From Apteryx mantelli (Eukaryota; Chordata; Aves; Apterygiformes; Apterygidae), in NCBI RefSeq assembly GCF_036417845.1, contig NC_089980.1, forward strand, positions 129,668,516-129,732,515: a DNA stretch of 64,000 bases, written 5' to 3'. The notes beneath the pieces were generated by a model that worked only from the letters and a program-made list of their open reading frames with translations, was not told the DNA's origin and ran no database searches. Each line of letters starts with the position of its first letter. Position 1 is the first letter of the stretch. Shown here piece after piece: positions 22,535-35,400 of the stretch. The position numbers and the translations under genes were made by a program.

Positions 22535-24673
22535 TAGACTACAGTTAAAGTATCTCTTCACTGTATCATAAAAATGAATTATAGATACTGCTGTCTAATG
22601 GTATTTTTTTCAGGATTTCTTGCTATGTTTATTTAGGTCATAGTGTTTTTGGCAAACCCTTATCAGAACACTTGTACAATTTACTTATAATTTTACAAAT
22701 TATGTATATAACTTTATTTGCAATAACATCTGGTTTATCATAACTTGCCTTATTGTGTCCTTACTGTTTTGTATGCTCAGAAAACAAAGTTAACAAGTCA
22801 TATTCTTCGTGTTTCTAATTTCAAAGTCCCCATGTGAGAATCTCTTCAAATCCTAAAAGAATGTTTACTAATAATAGGACAACCATAATACTTGCATCCC
22901 CGTTTATAGGAGAGGCTCCCATTAAGTTGTTTTCAAATGGCTCTTGGTGTAAGGATGTGCTTGACTTATCTCAAGGTTTTCTTTTGATAGCATTACATTA
23001 GTGTAGTTCTCTCTGCTGAGTGTATGCATCTGGCTGCTCTCTCCTCTCCGTGCTCCCAACATTTCAGTCAAAATGGAGAGAGGAAATTTTCTCTGTACAC
23101 CACTTAGTGTGCTTGTATCTCGAAGGAATGTCAATAACCTCGAAACATTCAAAGTATTTTCCTTTTCCTTCACTGTAGGAGGAGGAAATTTCTGGAGAAC
23201 TGAAAATTGATGATATACTGTATATTTCTGAGAAAAATTTTTTTTCAGTAACTTTTTTGAAATTGTAAACGTGTCAGGTGCTTCTCTGATCCCCCTCTCA
23301 CCCCTCTCCCCACCCCACCGCCCAAGTATTTGGGCAGAGATGAAGCATGAAGAGACCCAAAGTGTGTGGGGGTTTTCAGTATGTCCTGTGATTGTTTGCA
23401 AATGCATGATTTCAATGAAAAATGTTTTGCATCCCTCTCGATAGACAAGATACCTTATGCATTTCCGCATAGGATCTAAAAAATATGTATTATGCCCAAA
23501 CTGATATCATGATATATTCAATTTCCATGAAAAATTAAAAGCTTTATCCAGAAAATGGAATTTAAGTATTTTTAAAGGGAGAGAACTTTGTCCAGCACCT
23601 TAGAATAAATAAGAGATGTGATAAACTGCAGCTGATCTTTTGCAAAGTTAACTTTGTTGGTAAATTATTCAAAGTATACAAATTACTTCAATTTGGCACT
23701 TCTGTGTACAAACCGAAGATGTCCATTAATCACAAAACAGGAAATATGTAAGTTAAAATTTTGTAAGTAAATGTTAGCCAGGAATCAAAAGTGTTATGTT
23801 AATATATTGATTAAATGGGGGTGGGGTTCACCAATTTGTGAACACATTAGCTTTTTTCTTTATATTGCACCATTATATTATTACAGAATTTTAATTTTTT
23901 CTAGTTGTCTAAATTGTAAGGTTACTTGACATAGCCTCTGCCACTAGTTTAACATACTGCTTGCCCTTACAATAAAAGTTAAGGGTCATATTGTGTAGTC
24001 ATTATTCATGTTGAATGATAATCTTACATTTACTTCATTGGGACTACATTCACTGTAGTGTCAAGTAATTTTCAGTTTAAGACAATGGTGCTTCTACATG
24101 CAACTTGTAATGATTAATTAACTGACTAAGATCTGGATACCTTAAAAGCCCGATCTATTTGTGTGATGTTAATATACAGCTTACATATTTTAAATTGGAT
24201 TTTTGCTAGTGTATGTAGACTGTGCTTTTCAATTGGTGTATGATTCAAAAAACACTACCCATGTAATGTTACAAAATGGAGCCTAGAAATGACAGATAAT
24301 AAAATAATATACACAGAGCTGATTTTGATATTCTGCAAATTGAAAATGTTAGATTTATTTTCAAGAATGGTTGTTTTGATTTTTCAGTGTGAGCGAGTTT
24401 AGCCTGTGATACTCGCTTCTGTGCAGAAGGTCTGATATCCAAACTGCCTAAAGTAAAAGCTAGATAATTAAAATTATTTTCAGTATTGTGCTGTACCTGA
24501 AAATATAGAGTAGCTCTTGCTGCCATGAATCTATGAACAGTCACAATGGTTAATTTATGAATTTTCAGAAGTACATTGTAAAGTTATATTTTGATTGTTA
24601 TATGAAGTTACTAGGATGTTTGACTATGAATTTTACTTGTAATCTTCTTTCCTTGGTATGGCCTTACTGCCCT

Positions 24674-24691
24674 CCCCCCCCCCCCCCCCCC
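24674..24691. repeat. C18 homopolymer
   Basis: Eighteen consecutive C residues, preceded by CCCT. It gives a G-run on the minus strand with G-quadruplex or i-motif potential. Assembly length may be unreliable. Confidence 0.9.
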
Positions 24692-24776
24692 GGTGATAAT
24701 GTCTTTTTTTCCTGTAAGTAGGAGAGGCTATAACTGTGATCTAGTTGAATACACTATTCCAAATATTTCTGCTTGA

Positions 24777-24782
24777 AATAAA
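24777..24782 (+). terminator. Candidate poly(A) signal, distal
   Basis: AATAAA in TTGAAATAAATTGTC, followed within 60 bases by a GT-rich stretch (GTGTTTTCCCATTTGTTTTG), the usual arrangement of a downstream element. It would give a 2.6-kb 3' UTR that includes the C18 run. Confidence 0.3.
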
Positions 24783-24800
24783 TTGTCATATTTAAGATAT

Positions 24801-27800
24801 ATTAAAGTTTAGATGTGTTTTCCCATTTGTTTTGGGGCAAATGATTCTGAACAAAAACTTTGATGTTGTAAAATTTCATTATTTGGAAACTACTGCTTAC
24901 CATTTGGTTGTATTTCCTAAATGTATCTCTGTAAACTGTGTATCTGTTTATACCATGCCATTGATTACTTTGATCATTTTAATACATGAAGGTGATGGAG
25001 AACCACTTGCATTTGTTTGGAATTAAAAATGTTCCAGTGTATAATAATGTAGTCAGTATTCTGCTTTTTTGTCATGAATAGTAAAATGCTGAGCTTCTGT
25101 GTGTAGCGTGCCGTGCCTAAGTCATTCTGAATTTATTTTGAAGCTTTTTATGACCTCTGTGGTTGGTGAATGTGCTGGAAAAAAATCTTGAAGCTACATC
25201 TATACTTTCTCTGTGGGACAGTGCCAAGGAACAAGCCCTGCCCTCCAGGTCAGCAGCTGTGGGGTGGATTTTATCTGCCCTGTACTGAATTAAGGTTTGC
25301 TTTTGAATGTTTTACAAATACCACAGCCTTTTTGTCTGCTCACCTGTACGGCTTTCTAGCATGAAACACATGCCATGCTCAACCTTCATCTGCTCTATGC
25401 AGATCAGATGTGCTCTCACTGCCACATTTTATACAGAAAGGCAGACCTTATATACCAGTAATTTGTGAAACCTGTTTCAGCAAGGGTACTTCCAGCTGGT
25501 GCTGCCCCTGTGTTTGGAGACTGCACCCAACAACCTTGTCAACAAACATCATAGTGAGGCACCTATCTCCTGAGATCAGGAGAGCTGCCCTTGTGGGGAG
25601 GTCTTGGCCATCCTGGGCAAGCAGGAACCCCTCAAAGAGTAGAGGAGACTGCAGTTGCCATCTAGGATGAAGAGTACAAATCTATGGAAATGTAATGAGA
25701 GGATAGCTGCAGCTGCTGCCAAATTAGTCTTAGGAGACTAGAATTAGTCACTCTATTGCAGAGAAGTGAGCTGCTAGTGCCCCAACATGTGTTAACACAT
25801 TGTGCTGTGTGATTGGGATGGTCAGAAACCTGGGATGAAGGTACTGATACTCACTGTCAGGTGCTTATAAACCCATTGTGTTTACTGAGGTGACGAGAGG
25901 AGGGTCACAAAAACCTTTCAGAATCTTCTCATTTATGACTGCTGCTAGCTGGCAGACAACTAATTTTGGATAAGCCTATACTGAAGATCTGCAAAGTACT
26001 GAAATTCCTTCTTCCAACAAAAAATGAAACTTTGCTAAAGTGTCATTAAAATGCAAACTAACTTTTAAACCCAATTAACTAGAATCATATATACAAATAA
26101 TGGGCCAGTTCTCGTCACATATATACATATACATGTCAGAATTTAGTGGTAAGGGTTAGGAGCAGCAAGAACGTATGATGAAAACTGGAGTTTGAGTCAT
26201 GCTCCAAAACTTTCCTTACCTTCTCATATGGCTCCAAAATTGCCCTTCAGAGTCTTCTGCCTTTAAGTGGTGTATGCACGTTCCTATCATGTGTAGGTTA
26301 CTTTTCATTAAAATTTCGGCACAGTTTGTACTCTTGCGCAATGGGTGTCACATTGCGTGCTTTTTCTAGCAGACGAATCTCATCTTTCACAAGGGGGGGG
26401 GAGGGGAAGATGGCTAGGCAGTGGGTGTGCTGCCCTAAACTGAGTGCTTTGAAAATTGCTAAGTAGGTGGGCTGCACTGTTATGGAGATGACATGGTCTC
26501 ATAAAGTCTATGCAGGGATGGTAAGTAGAGAAAGGAAGGCAAGAAGAATTTGCACAGGTTCAGGTATGTATGGCTTCAGGCACCCCAATGGTGGCTAGAA
26601 GCCTTTTGAGGCAGGACATGGCAGCTGTGCTGTGGTATTCTAGCTAGTAACAGGCCAGCTGTTGTGGATAGCCATTTTACCTGTCTGTCATACCCCTTCT
26701 CTGTCTTAGGCTGGTGCCTTCTACACTGTTTGACCTCTGAGAAAGATTTATATTCACTCTTTTACCCTAAAATCAAGAAGTATGTGTAAGGTCTGATGCT
26801 TACCAGGATTGTCTCCCTGTCCTGCCAAGGGCCACCGTTAGCATTGCTATGGAAGTAGAGAGCCATAAAAAGGCCTGGGGGGAAACTTTCCTTGGGAATC
26901 AGCCGAGCCTAGAAATCGTGTTGCAGATGCCCATTCCTGATCATCTTCCCAGACAGAGTGTTGATTGTAAGCCCAGAAGGAGGAGAAACTTGTCCCTGAA
27001 GATACGGTGCAGCTTGGCATAGCGAACATATGCATAATCAGACCTCACCAGATCTTCAGTTGGTGTGCCTTGCCTCATATAGGCACTTAATTTCTAATGC
27101 CTAAAACAGGGCTGCAGGTGTTACCAGGCTCATGTGCCACCTTGGTGCGTGGCCAGCTAATTCTGTCAGAAAAGAAACTTTTTTCCCCAAGCCTGGACCA
27201 GGCTTAGACTTATTGCTAGAAGGGCCTGTGATTCAACTGGCTCCCACATAACGTCTCTCTGGCCTTCAGACCTAAGTGCTATCAATTATTTTGGAGTTCA
27301 GATTGCCCCAAATAATCATGGAGTTGCTCTGCACCATGGCAATGTAGGGGTTTTACACCATAACACTGAAGGTGTATGCTGTTTGTCTTGGAGGGTGGAA
27401 TTGAGAGCCTGGGGGAGAGGGAGGCATGCTGGAGGTTTTATCCTGATGGTAAGGAACCAAACCTTATGCTATCCATTCGTAATATCTATGCAGAACAGAT
27501 TCTAGAGCAAAATATTTTGGCAGTCTCATTCAGTTTTTCTTTATGAGAAAGAAATTTATGAGAACTTTATGGGAAAGATTTTGCATTATTTATTTTTAGA
27601 GGTGTGCATTGTGCATTTCAGAAAGTGCATTATAAAGATTATCTAGATGATTTTCTCATGCTCTAGCATTTTATAATGCTCTGTAAAGCCTATCTGATAT
27701 TTTTGGGGCATCATTTTTCTTTGTTTTGTTTTTTCTAAGGGAGTCTTAAGATGATATGACTTTGTAACAAGATGTCTCAGTAACGTATCATGCAGTACAT

Positions 27801-30554
27801 GTTACTCCCTAGTACCTCTTGCTGATTTTGTTGATTCTTTCTGTCTGATTCAGGAGTAATGCTATATCTTCTACAGAGGGAAATGTGTTCAGTTCGCAGT
27901 TAGAATAAAATGTGGGTCTGAAAGAGACTGAGATCATTAAGGATTCATGTAGGAAGAGAGGCAGGCAGAAAACAAAAGGGTTTCACTGGAAACAAGGTAT
28001 GGGCACTTCAGGAGTTGTCAAACGGTGACTGGTTGTTGAATGTTTGTGTTGAATGTGTTGAATGTTTATGTTGGGGTAAGAAGAATAGAAATTCTGGCTT
28101 TTAGGCAGAAGTTTAGGTTTCAGTGCTGACCTTGTGTGTGCCTTTTCTAAAGTTTGCAGGTAAAAATATAAATTAGGAGTATGTGAGTATAAAGCGTAAA
28201 GAAAAACTCTTAGAATCTAGTAAGTGATCATCTATTTCATAAAAGAAAACTTAATGATGCAGAAGAGCCTGTGACATTGCTCAGTTTTCCATGTCTGCAG
28301 AGGATTGTGTGTGTGCATGCTTTTGCTGTGTTTGGAGTGGCTAATACCTAAGCAGTTTCTCAGACTCAAGTAGACACATGCTTTATACTAGAAGTGGCTA
28401 TTTCTTTCCAAGCCAGGAAGCATAGGATTAATTAGATCATTTGTTTTCTTATAAATTGTTACCTTTTTTATATATATCTGTATTTAAAATTGGGACAAAC
28501 TGAAGAACCTCTGACAACTGATTTCAGCTGTCACTCAAAATTATGCAGAAAAGGTGGGATTATCCACCATGAACCTCTGAGTTAAGATACAAATTGTTCT
28601 TTCTTAATCCTGTGCAGTTTGTGATTGTGTTACTTAATTACCTTCAGACTGTTATACTTGTGCTTTCCAGTTTTTGTTTCAGGCTCAATATGTTGGCACT
28701 CATTGTTTTGGGGTCTTCAAGAAATATTGCCTTGTCTACCTGAACATTTTCTTTCTTAATGTTTCTACATACAGTTGTTCTTTTCTAGACTAATTTCATA
28801 AGGAGGCAAGTCTTATGGTTTTGCAGTCTGACAGTTTTCTCTGCTGCTTCCTGCAATTATTCTAGCATTCCCAAGTATCTTTTGATTCCACTAACCAATT
28901 TCAGCTTTGACAGGAAACAAAAGTACTTAACATTGTGTATTATTAACATTAGTGGCTGGATAGAAGAAAGGAAAACCAAGTTTTGCTTCTTTCCCTGAGG
29001 GAAAGATGGTTGGCCACTGAGCACCATGTAGCCTGGAGGCCGCAAATGGTTCGTCCTGTTCAGACAAAAGTTAGGGGACAAGACAGAGAACAGAAGATAC
29101 GGAGAAGCTGAAGGGCGTGGAGCTGGGACAAAACGTTGAAGGGATGGTAACAGGAAAAATACTGAGATTGTTGCAGTTGGGGAATGTTTAACTGCCAAAT
29201 GCACTGAGAGGCATGCTTCTGTGTATGGACCCTTCAGCCCTAGTTAGGTGCCAGAGCAGCATTGCATGCAAGATGTAGGTTTCTGTGAGCTTGGTGTGAA
29301 GCCACCTAAATCGTATAGGAATGAAATGAGGGAGAAAGACGTAGGCATTTGAGCTGTTAATTTGGACCAGGTCAGATGCTTTCCTCTACTCTAGCTCTCG
29401 GGAGAATCTTTTTCTGAAGTTTTCTTAAAGCTAGAGCTTTTTTTAGAGATAACTTAAGCTGTCTTCCTACATTACCTGGTTCAGAACAAGGACTGTAGCC
29501 CATGTGTCTCATAGCCATCTCAGTCTCTCATCCAATAAATAACTCATTTGGGACATTGTCTTATGTAATCTTTTGAGCCTAACTGAACAGCTGAAGATGT
29601 ATCAAAAGTGACTATATGGCTCTGAGGGCGAGTGTCAAGGGCATGATTTTATTGCCCTAGTCTTGACTCTTCCCCCTTTAGAGTGGAGAGTTGACGCATA
29701 ACTAAGACAGTTATGACATGTATTGATAAAGTAAGAAACCAATAAAAAAACCTAACAATTTCTTAAATGGCTAACGAACACACCACTATTATTAGTAGTA
29801 TTAATTTACCATTATGTCACTATAAAAAAATATTATAAATCATGCTCAAGACTGTTGAGCTACGTTCCATTCCCTTTCCCTCTCCTCTTAGTATCAGTCT
29901 TCCACACTTTACTGCACCCTCCCAAACCAAGTCTTTTGGACATAGACCTTATGGACAGTTCAGCATGTCGTACCTGGCATTTCCTCCAGCCTCCCAGGAA
30001 GCTTGGGTCCACAGGTAAGCTCCACCGCCATGTGGAACACTCCTACTTTTGGAAGAGGGCTTGATAGGGTATAATAACCTTATTTCCTACCCCCCTTTTC
30101 TTTTTTTTCTAAATCCTCCTTTTTGCTGCCTCTGCACTTCCTTTTCTTTGCCCATGCTCCATCCAGATAAACAACCTGCCTCTTAATGGTCCTACATCCC
30201 TACCTAAATTTTGTGTTTCCAACACTCTTGTCCAGTCAGTTGGCCCGATATTGTATTACTGTATAGTCACCTAAGTGCAGGCAGCCTTGCACCCCAGGAC
30301 TCCCTTCTGATGATTTGATTCATGCTGGTTACGTTTCATTTACTTTATATACGTCCTAGAAAAAATTTCCTACCTAGCCTTTACTCTTCTACCTAACTCT
30401 AACCACTAGTATATTTCTTATGTGCAGACAGTTTGCATACCAGTAGAACAGAATAACCTGTTTTGTGCTCATATGATATCCTTGCCCTTGAGTAGTTTTC
30501 ACTCTCCTCCTGGTTCCCAACAAAGGCCTTAGCTAATTATGAACCTAGTGCTCT
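24801..30554. other. Intergenic DNA, no gene seen
   Basis: Short frames only, none with a recognisable domain. Landmarks are a G9 run at 26393-26401 and moderately GC-rich patches at 25200-25670 and 26800-27060 that could be old repeats I cannot name. A run of TTGAATGT-like units at about 28036-28068 is a small degenerate tandem. Confidence 0.5.
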
Positions 30555-32400
30555 AGCAGGACCTTTGCTCACACCTGGGAACCCAGGTGGTGTTCTCCTC
30601 AGTCCCAATGATGGAAGGAGGAGGCTTGCAGAGGAGCAGATGGGTCCTGTGGGCCAACACCACATTGTACAGCTCATGTCATCAACATAAATTAGGCTTT
30701 TATGACCACAGAACCTTTTTTGAGGATTGAGGACTGCTAGGTGGAGATGGGATCTGCTGACAAAGTAGGGAAAAAACATCTGTGCCAAAGGGTGGTCACT
30801 GTGGTGAGAAGAACTTTCAACTAGGAGCAGTGCAGGTGGGAGATTATGACCCACAGTCAAGAAATGGTGGATAGGATGGAAAGCAAAGGGTGCTGGGTAA
30901 TGGGAACAAGCGAGATCTCAGGAATAATAAAATAGCAGAAGGGGGCACACCTCTAATATGTGTACACAAACACACACAGCCTGGGAGACAAACAGGAGGA
31001 ATTAGAGCTGGAGTTCAGACTTGCAAGGAACGTCAAGGTCAACAAGAAGAGTACTTAACCTACACAATCCATGGCTGACAGGCTAGATCCAGAGATGCTG
31101 AGAGAATTGGCTGATGTCCCTGTGTGGAGATCAGGATAGATTCCTGAAAACTAGAGGAAAGCAAATGTTACACCCATCTTCAAAAAATACCTGAAGGACA
31201 ATCGGGGAGCTACAGGGTGGTCAGCCTCACTTCAGTGCCTGGGAAAATCAGGGACTGAGTCCTCTTGGAACACATTTCAGGGCATGTGAAGGAGGAGAAG
31301 GTGCTTGGGAACAGTCAGCATGGATTTACCAAGGATACATTACATCATGCTTCACCAACCTAAGTGCCTTCTATGATAAAATGACTATTTGTGGACAAGC
31401 AGAGAGCAGTGGATGCCATTTACCTTGACTTTGTCAAGGCTTTTCACAGTGTCTCTCACAATATTCTTGTATCCAAGGTAGGATGCTACTGTCTGGATGG
31501 GTGGACAACCAGATGGGTGAAAAATTGGTTGGATGGTTGAGCTCAGAGGGTAGTGGTTAATGGGACATGCTGTAACTGTAGGCCAGTAACAAGTGGAGTA
31601 TTGCAGGCGTCTATCCTGGGTCCTGTCCTGTTTAATATCTTTATCAGTGACCTGGAGGAGGCAATGTACTACTTGCTCATCAAGTCTGCATATGACACTA
31701 AAGTGGGGGGACTAGCTGATACACCCAGGCTGCCATCCAGAGGGACCTAGACAGGCTGGAGGAATGGACCGACAGGAACCTGATGAAATTCAACAAGGAC
31801 AAATACAGAGTCCAAGTAGCCCCTTGAAAAGATGCAGTTTGCAGGCTGACTGGCTTCTAAGGAGGTCCTAGTGGGCAGCAAGCAGAACATGAGTGAACAG
31901 TGTGCTCTGTTCTCAAAGAAAGCCAGAAGCATCCTAGGATGTATTAACAGAAACACAGATGATGCATCTTGGGCTGACAAGATGGTTAGGGGGCTGAACC
32001 ACATGTGCTGTGAGGAGAGACTGAGTGAACTGGGCTTGCTAAGCCTGGAGAACAGAAAGCTTTGGAGGGGCCTAATAGAAAGCTTTGGATACCTACCAGG
32101 AAGTTATCACAAAGATCAAGGCAGGCTCTTTACAGTGATGCATGGTCAGAGGATGAGGGATAATGGGCATAAATTGAAATGAGAGATTCAGACTGGAAAA
32201 CAAAACTATTTCCCAATGAGGACAGAGAAGCAGTGGAACAAGTTGCTTGGACAGGTTGTGCAGTCTCCACCCTCAGAGATTTTCAACACCCAGCTGGATA
32301 AAGCCCTCATCAACCTGGTCTGATCTCATGGCTGACCCAGTCTGAGCAGGAGGTTGGATGACATGACCTCTAGAGGTCCCTTTCCACCTGAATTATCCTG
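30555..32400 (+). mobile_element. Decayed CR1 LINE with ORF1 and ORF2 remnants
   Basis: The 5' part (about 30580-30820) matches the end of CR1 ORF1, the esterase-like region: GGACTGCTAGGTGGAGATGG followed by a CTGACAAAGT-type segment, where the conserved His is lost and a stop appears. About 30980-31020 resembles the start of ORF2 (GGGAGACAAACAGGAGGA). After an internal deletion come reverse-transcriptase remnants: DFVKAFHSVSH (catalytic Asp of KAFD replaced by His) near 31430 and SAYDTKVGG (FADD box degraded) near 31685. The 3' end is the usual GACCTCTAGAGGTCCCTTTC. Frameshifts and stops throughout show it is inactive. It sits in the same strand as TDRD15. Confidence 0.85.
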
Positions 32401-35400
32401 TAACTGCTGTAGCTACTTTTTATACCCTAGAAGCCTCCAAAGTCCTGTTTCTGGAATAGAGCACATGAATCTGTCTCAGTGCAAAGCCAGTTTCATGCAA
32501 GCCACCTATGCTGTCAGTTTAAGTGTAAGCAGCTGACTTTAGACAGAAGTGGTTAAGGACATACCTGTTTTGTTTGGCTTTCTCTGGCTGTGCTTGGAAA
32601 CTTCCGCTGAGGAAAGCCTTTGCAAAACAGCTTGTGTTTATAAAAAGAGACAGGTGGGGCAGAGGTATCCCAACAGACAGAGGTACATGGAAAGCCTGTC
32701 AACCTGCCAAATGGTTTATGTCCCTTTAGATGCTTGAGAGAGGGCTTTGGGAAAAAAAGCTTAAACTACTGCCTTTTGTCTCATCTCCTCACTCCCATGC
32801 CCCTCCCACTCTTCCCAAGGTGTTTAAAGACATCTTTGTACCTTATTTAGCTGTAGACTTCCTCATCCATATATGTGGCTCTGTCACCAACTAACTGGAG
32901 TGATGTATGGAATGCCCATATGCTGGTTAATTACACAAATCTGAAGGATAAATGTTCTTGAGAATATGTACACTCACCCACTCCTCCTCACCCACACGCA
33001 GACTTACTGTCTTTCTGTAAGAAATATTTTGATTAGAGTAGTGCAAATATCTCTGCTGCATAGACTAATCAATGAATTTTTAAAGACACCTTCTGATACC
33101 TCTCATACAGGATTCCTTACCAGTAGGTTTGAATGGGGGGTCAATGATCATACATGTGTTGCCACCCAAAGTGATTCATCACAATTTCATCTGATCTCAC
33201 TCAGGAGCTAGCAACGCAGTATGTTTGTGATATGTATTAGAGGCGTGTATCAGCTATGTTTTCAATTTATACAGTGATAAAAATTCGAGGTTTAAAAGAT
33301 ACATTGCACAGTGTATATGCTGCAGAAGTACATTGATGTATGAGAAGAGGGGAGAAAAGAATTGTGTTTCAGAAAGTCGAGGAGCTGTTTTTAAGGGTGA
33401 CGTGCTATCTGTCGGAGACAGTCTCATCTTCACTGAGGTGAGACAGGCCTTAATGTAATAGGAGTGTCATAGCTGTGTTTCAAATAAATTTTGGGGAAGA
33501 AAGCTGAAATGTTAAGGAGCCATCCCTGAGGAGCCACCAAAAAAAAGGGATTTATAGCTAACATGCGGAACTAGTTAGATTATTGCAACTGTTAGTGCAC
33601 ACTGATTACTGCAACATGAGGTGGATGGTGTGTGTGAAGGCAGAATTCCTGGTGAGCTGCGGTGGGAAAGCAGCTATGATTAAGTCAGCTGCCTTGCTGG
33701 AGAAAGGCCTTGCAGATTTGGTTGTGATGCAAATTATTGCACCTTTTCTTTGGCATGTCTTATCTTGTCCTTTAATAAACACAAGTAACTGTGATTTTTG
33801 AGTGTTGTAAACAGTTACTTTGCATTTTATTTTAACGCGGTAGAAGTTGATTTAAGTGATTGACTAACATCAAAACATTTTTAATGCAGGAAAATAACAG
33901 ATCTAATAAGTAGGGAATTAAGATTCCCCTTCAGTACTCTTGGAGGTACAGGGACTTTTTTAAAGGTAACAGATGTGCTAGTGTAAAAGCATTATTGGCT
34001 GATTTCAGAGTGGCAACAGCAGAGACCAGGAAAGCCAGTCTAGTTATAGTTAGGAGTACTCATCAGCATGTGCAAGGTAGTAGGAAACACACCTGAAGTG
34101 GAAGGAGTTTGTGATATTAGCTTGTCTTTGGTTTCACTTATGAGGTGCTTGTATGGTGAAAGTGCCTTTAAAGAAAACCTTCGACTGTGCGTGTGTCAGT
34201 TTTTGAGGGGGCTGCTAATTTCTGGTTCTTCATGTTTGAGCCACACTGACATCTGGTGGCTCTGTGCATACACACATGGTGCCTGGTACGCGTTTTCAGG
34301 ATATTTACTCTTGTTTTACCTCTTGCTTAAATTGCCTTTAAATGATGATCTCTCTGCTTTTGTTCTGAGAAAATGTGAAATGTTACAGTAAGCAGAGGAA
34401 AAAAAAAATAGGAGCTGGTGTTTTAGGAGAGGCCTGATATTATACAAAACCTGAATCAAGTAATATGTGCTTGAATGAAGCAAACATAAACGGATTAATC
34501 TGGTGCCCTGAGAACTGTACTTTCTCAATCTACAGTGAAACCCAGAACGAATGAGGTTAGAGTGCAAGTGCAATACTGGGGTAGGGGAAAAAAATAGCAG
34601 AGAATCTAGACCCACAGGCTGTAATTACTTGAAGTAGCCAAAAGAAAATTTGTTTGGTGCCAAATTTTCGATTTCTGTAGATAGATATATTTGTGGACTG
34701 GATTTTCAAAAGCACTTAAAAAATTAATGCCCAGTAAATTTCTGTTTCTTAATTATTTAGACTTGTTAGAATATCTCAGTCTTATTTTTTTCTCTTCAAG
34801 AATCACTTTTTCCAGAGTAATACACACTTCCAAAACAAAATCATCAAAATACTTGTCAAGCTCTGAACTGACTTAGGGAAAGGCTGCCTTGGTTTCTACA
34901 GATTTAGTAAAAAAGTTTTCTAGAACCACCATTTCTAGATCTGCATAATGAAAGAATAATCTTAAAACTGTGAATGCTGCATAGTATTTAGTGAGCAGTA
35001 AACATCAGGAATCCAACTGAGTGACCCTGGGATATAACTGGACCTAGTTCTGAGAAAATCTTGTGCTGCAAATAAAAAGAAATGGAGTAAAAGTGGGGTT
35101 TAATATTCTTTTTCACTTTAAAGAAATACCAAGGTGCTAAGAGAGAAAACACCATTTGACAGACTTTGATTCTGATGAATTCTTTAGTGTTTAATAACCC
35201 TGATTTCATAGGAGTTTGAACTTAACACATAATATATGATCCAGCTCTTTAATTATGTTCATTTTCTTTAAAGCCGTGGAACCACTGATCTCCTCTAATC
35301 TGACATTCCATATAATGTGGAATTTCACTTACTTTTGCATTAAGCCAGTATTCCCCCTTTTGCCTCCAAGGGTTCAAACCTTCATCTCTCGTTTCCCACC

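Larger units (their letters stand above)
22161..24800 (+). other. TDRD15 3' UTR and downstream flank
   Basis: AT-rich DNA after the stop. AATAAA occurs at 22529-22534, 23971-23976 and 24777-24782, so the 3' end cannot be fixed from sequence. A C18 run is at 24674-24691. An unrecognised 182-codon frame lies on the opposite strand at 22922-23470. No other gene seen. Confidence 0.5.

Noticed and set aside
26334..26342. TTGCGCAAT, a C/EBP-type palindrome
   Set aside because: A single short motif in the desert with no promoter or enhancer context.
31553..32182. Short plus-strand frames that look like coding exons
   Set aside because: They are pieces of the decayed CR1 reverse transcriptase.
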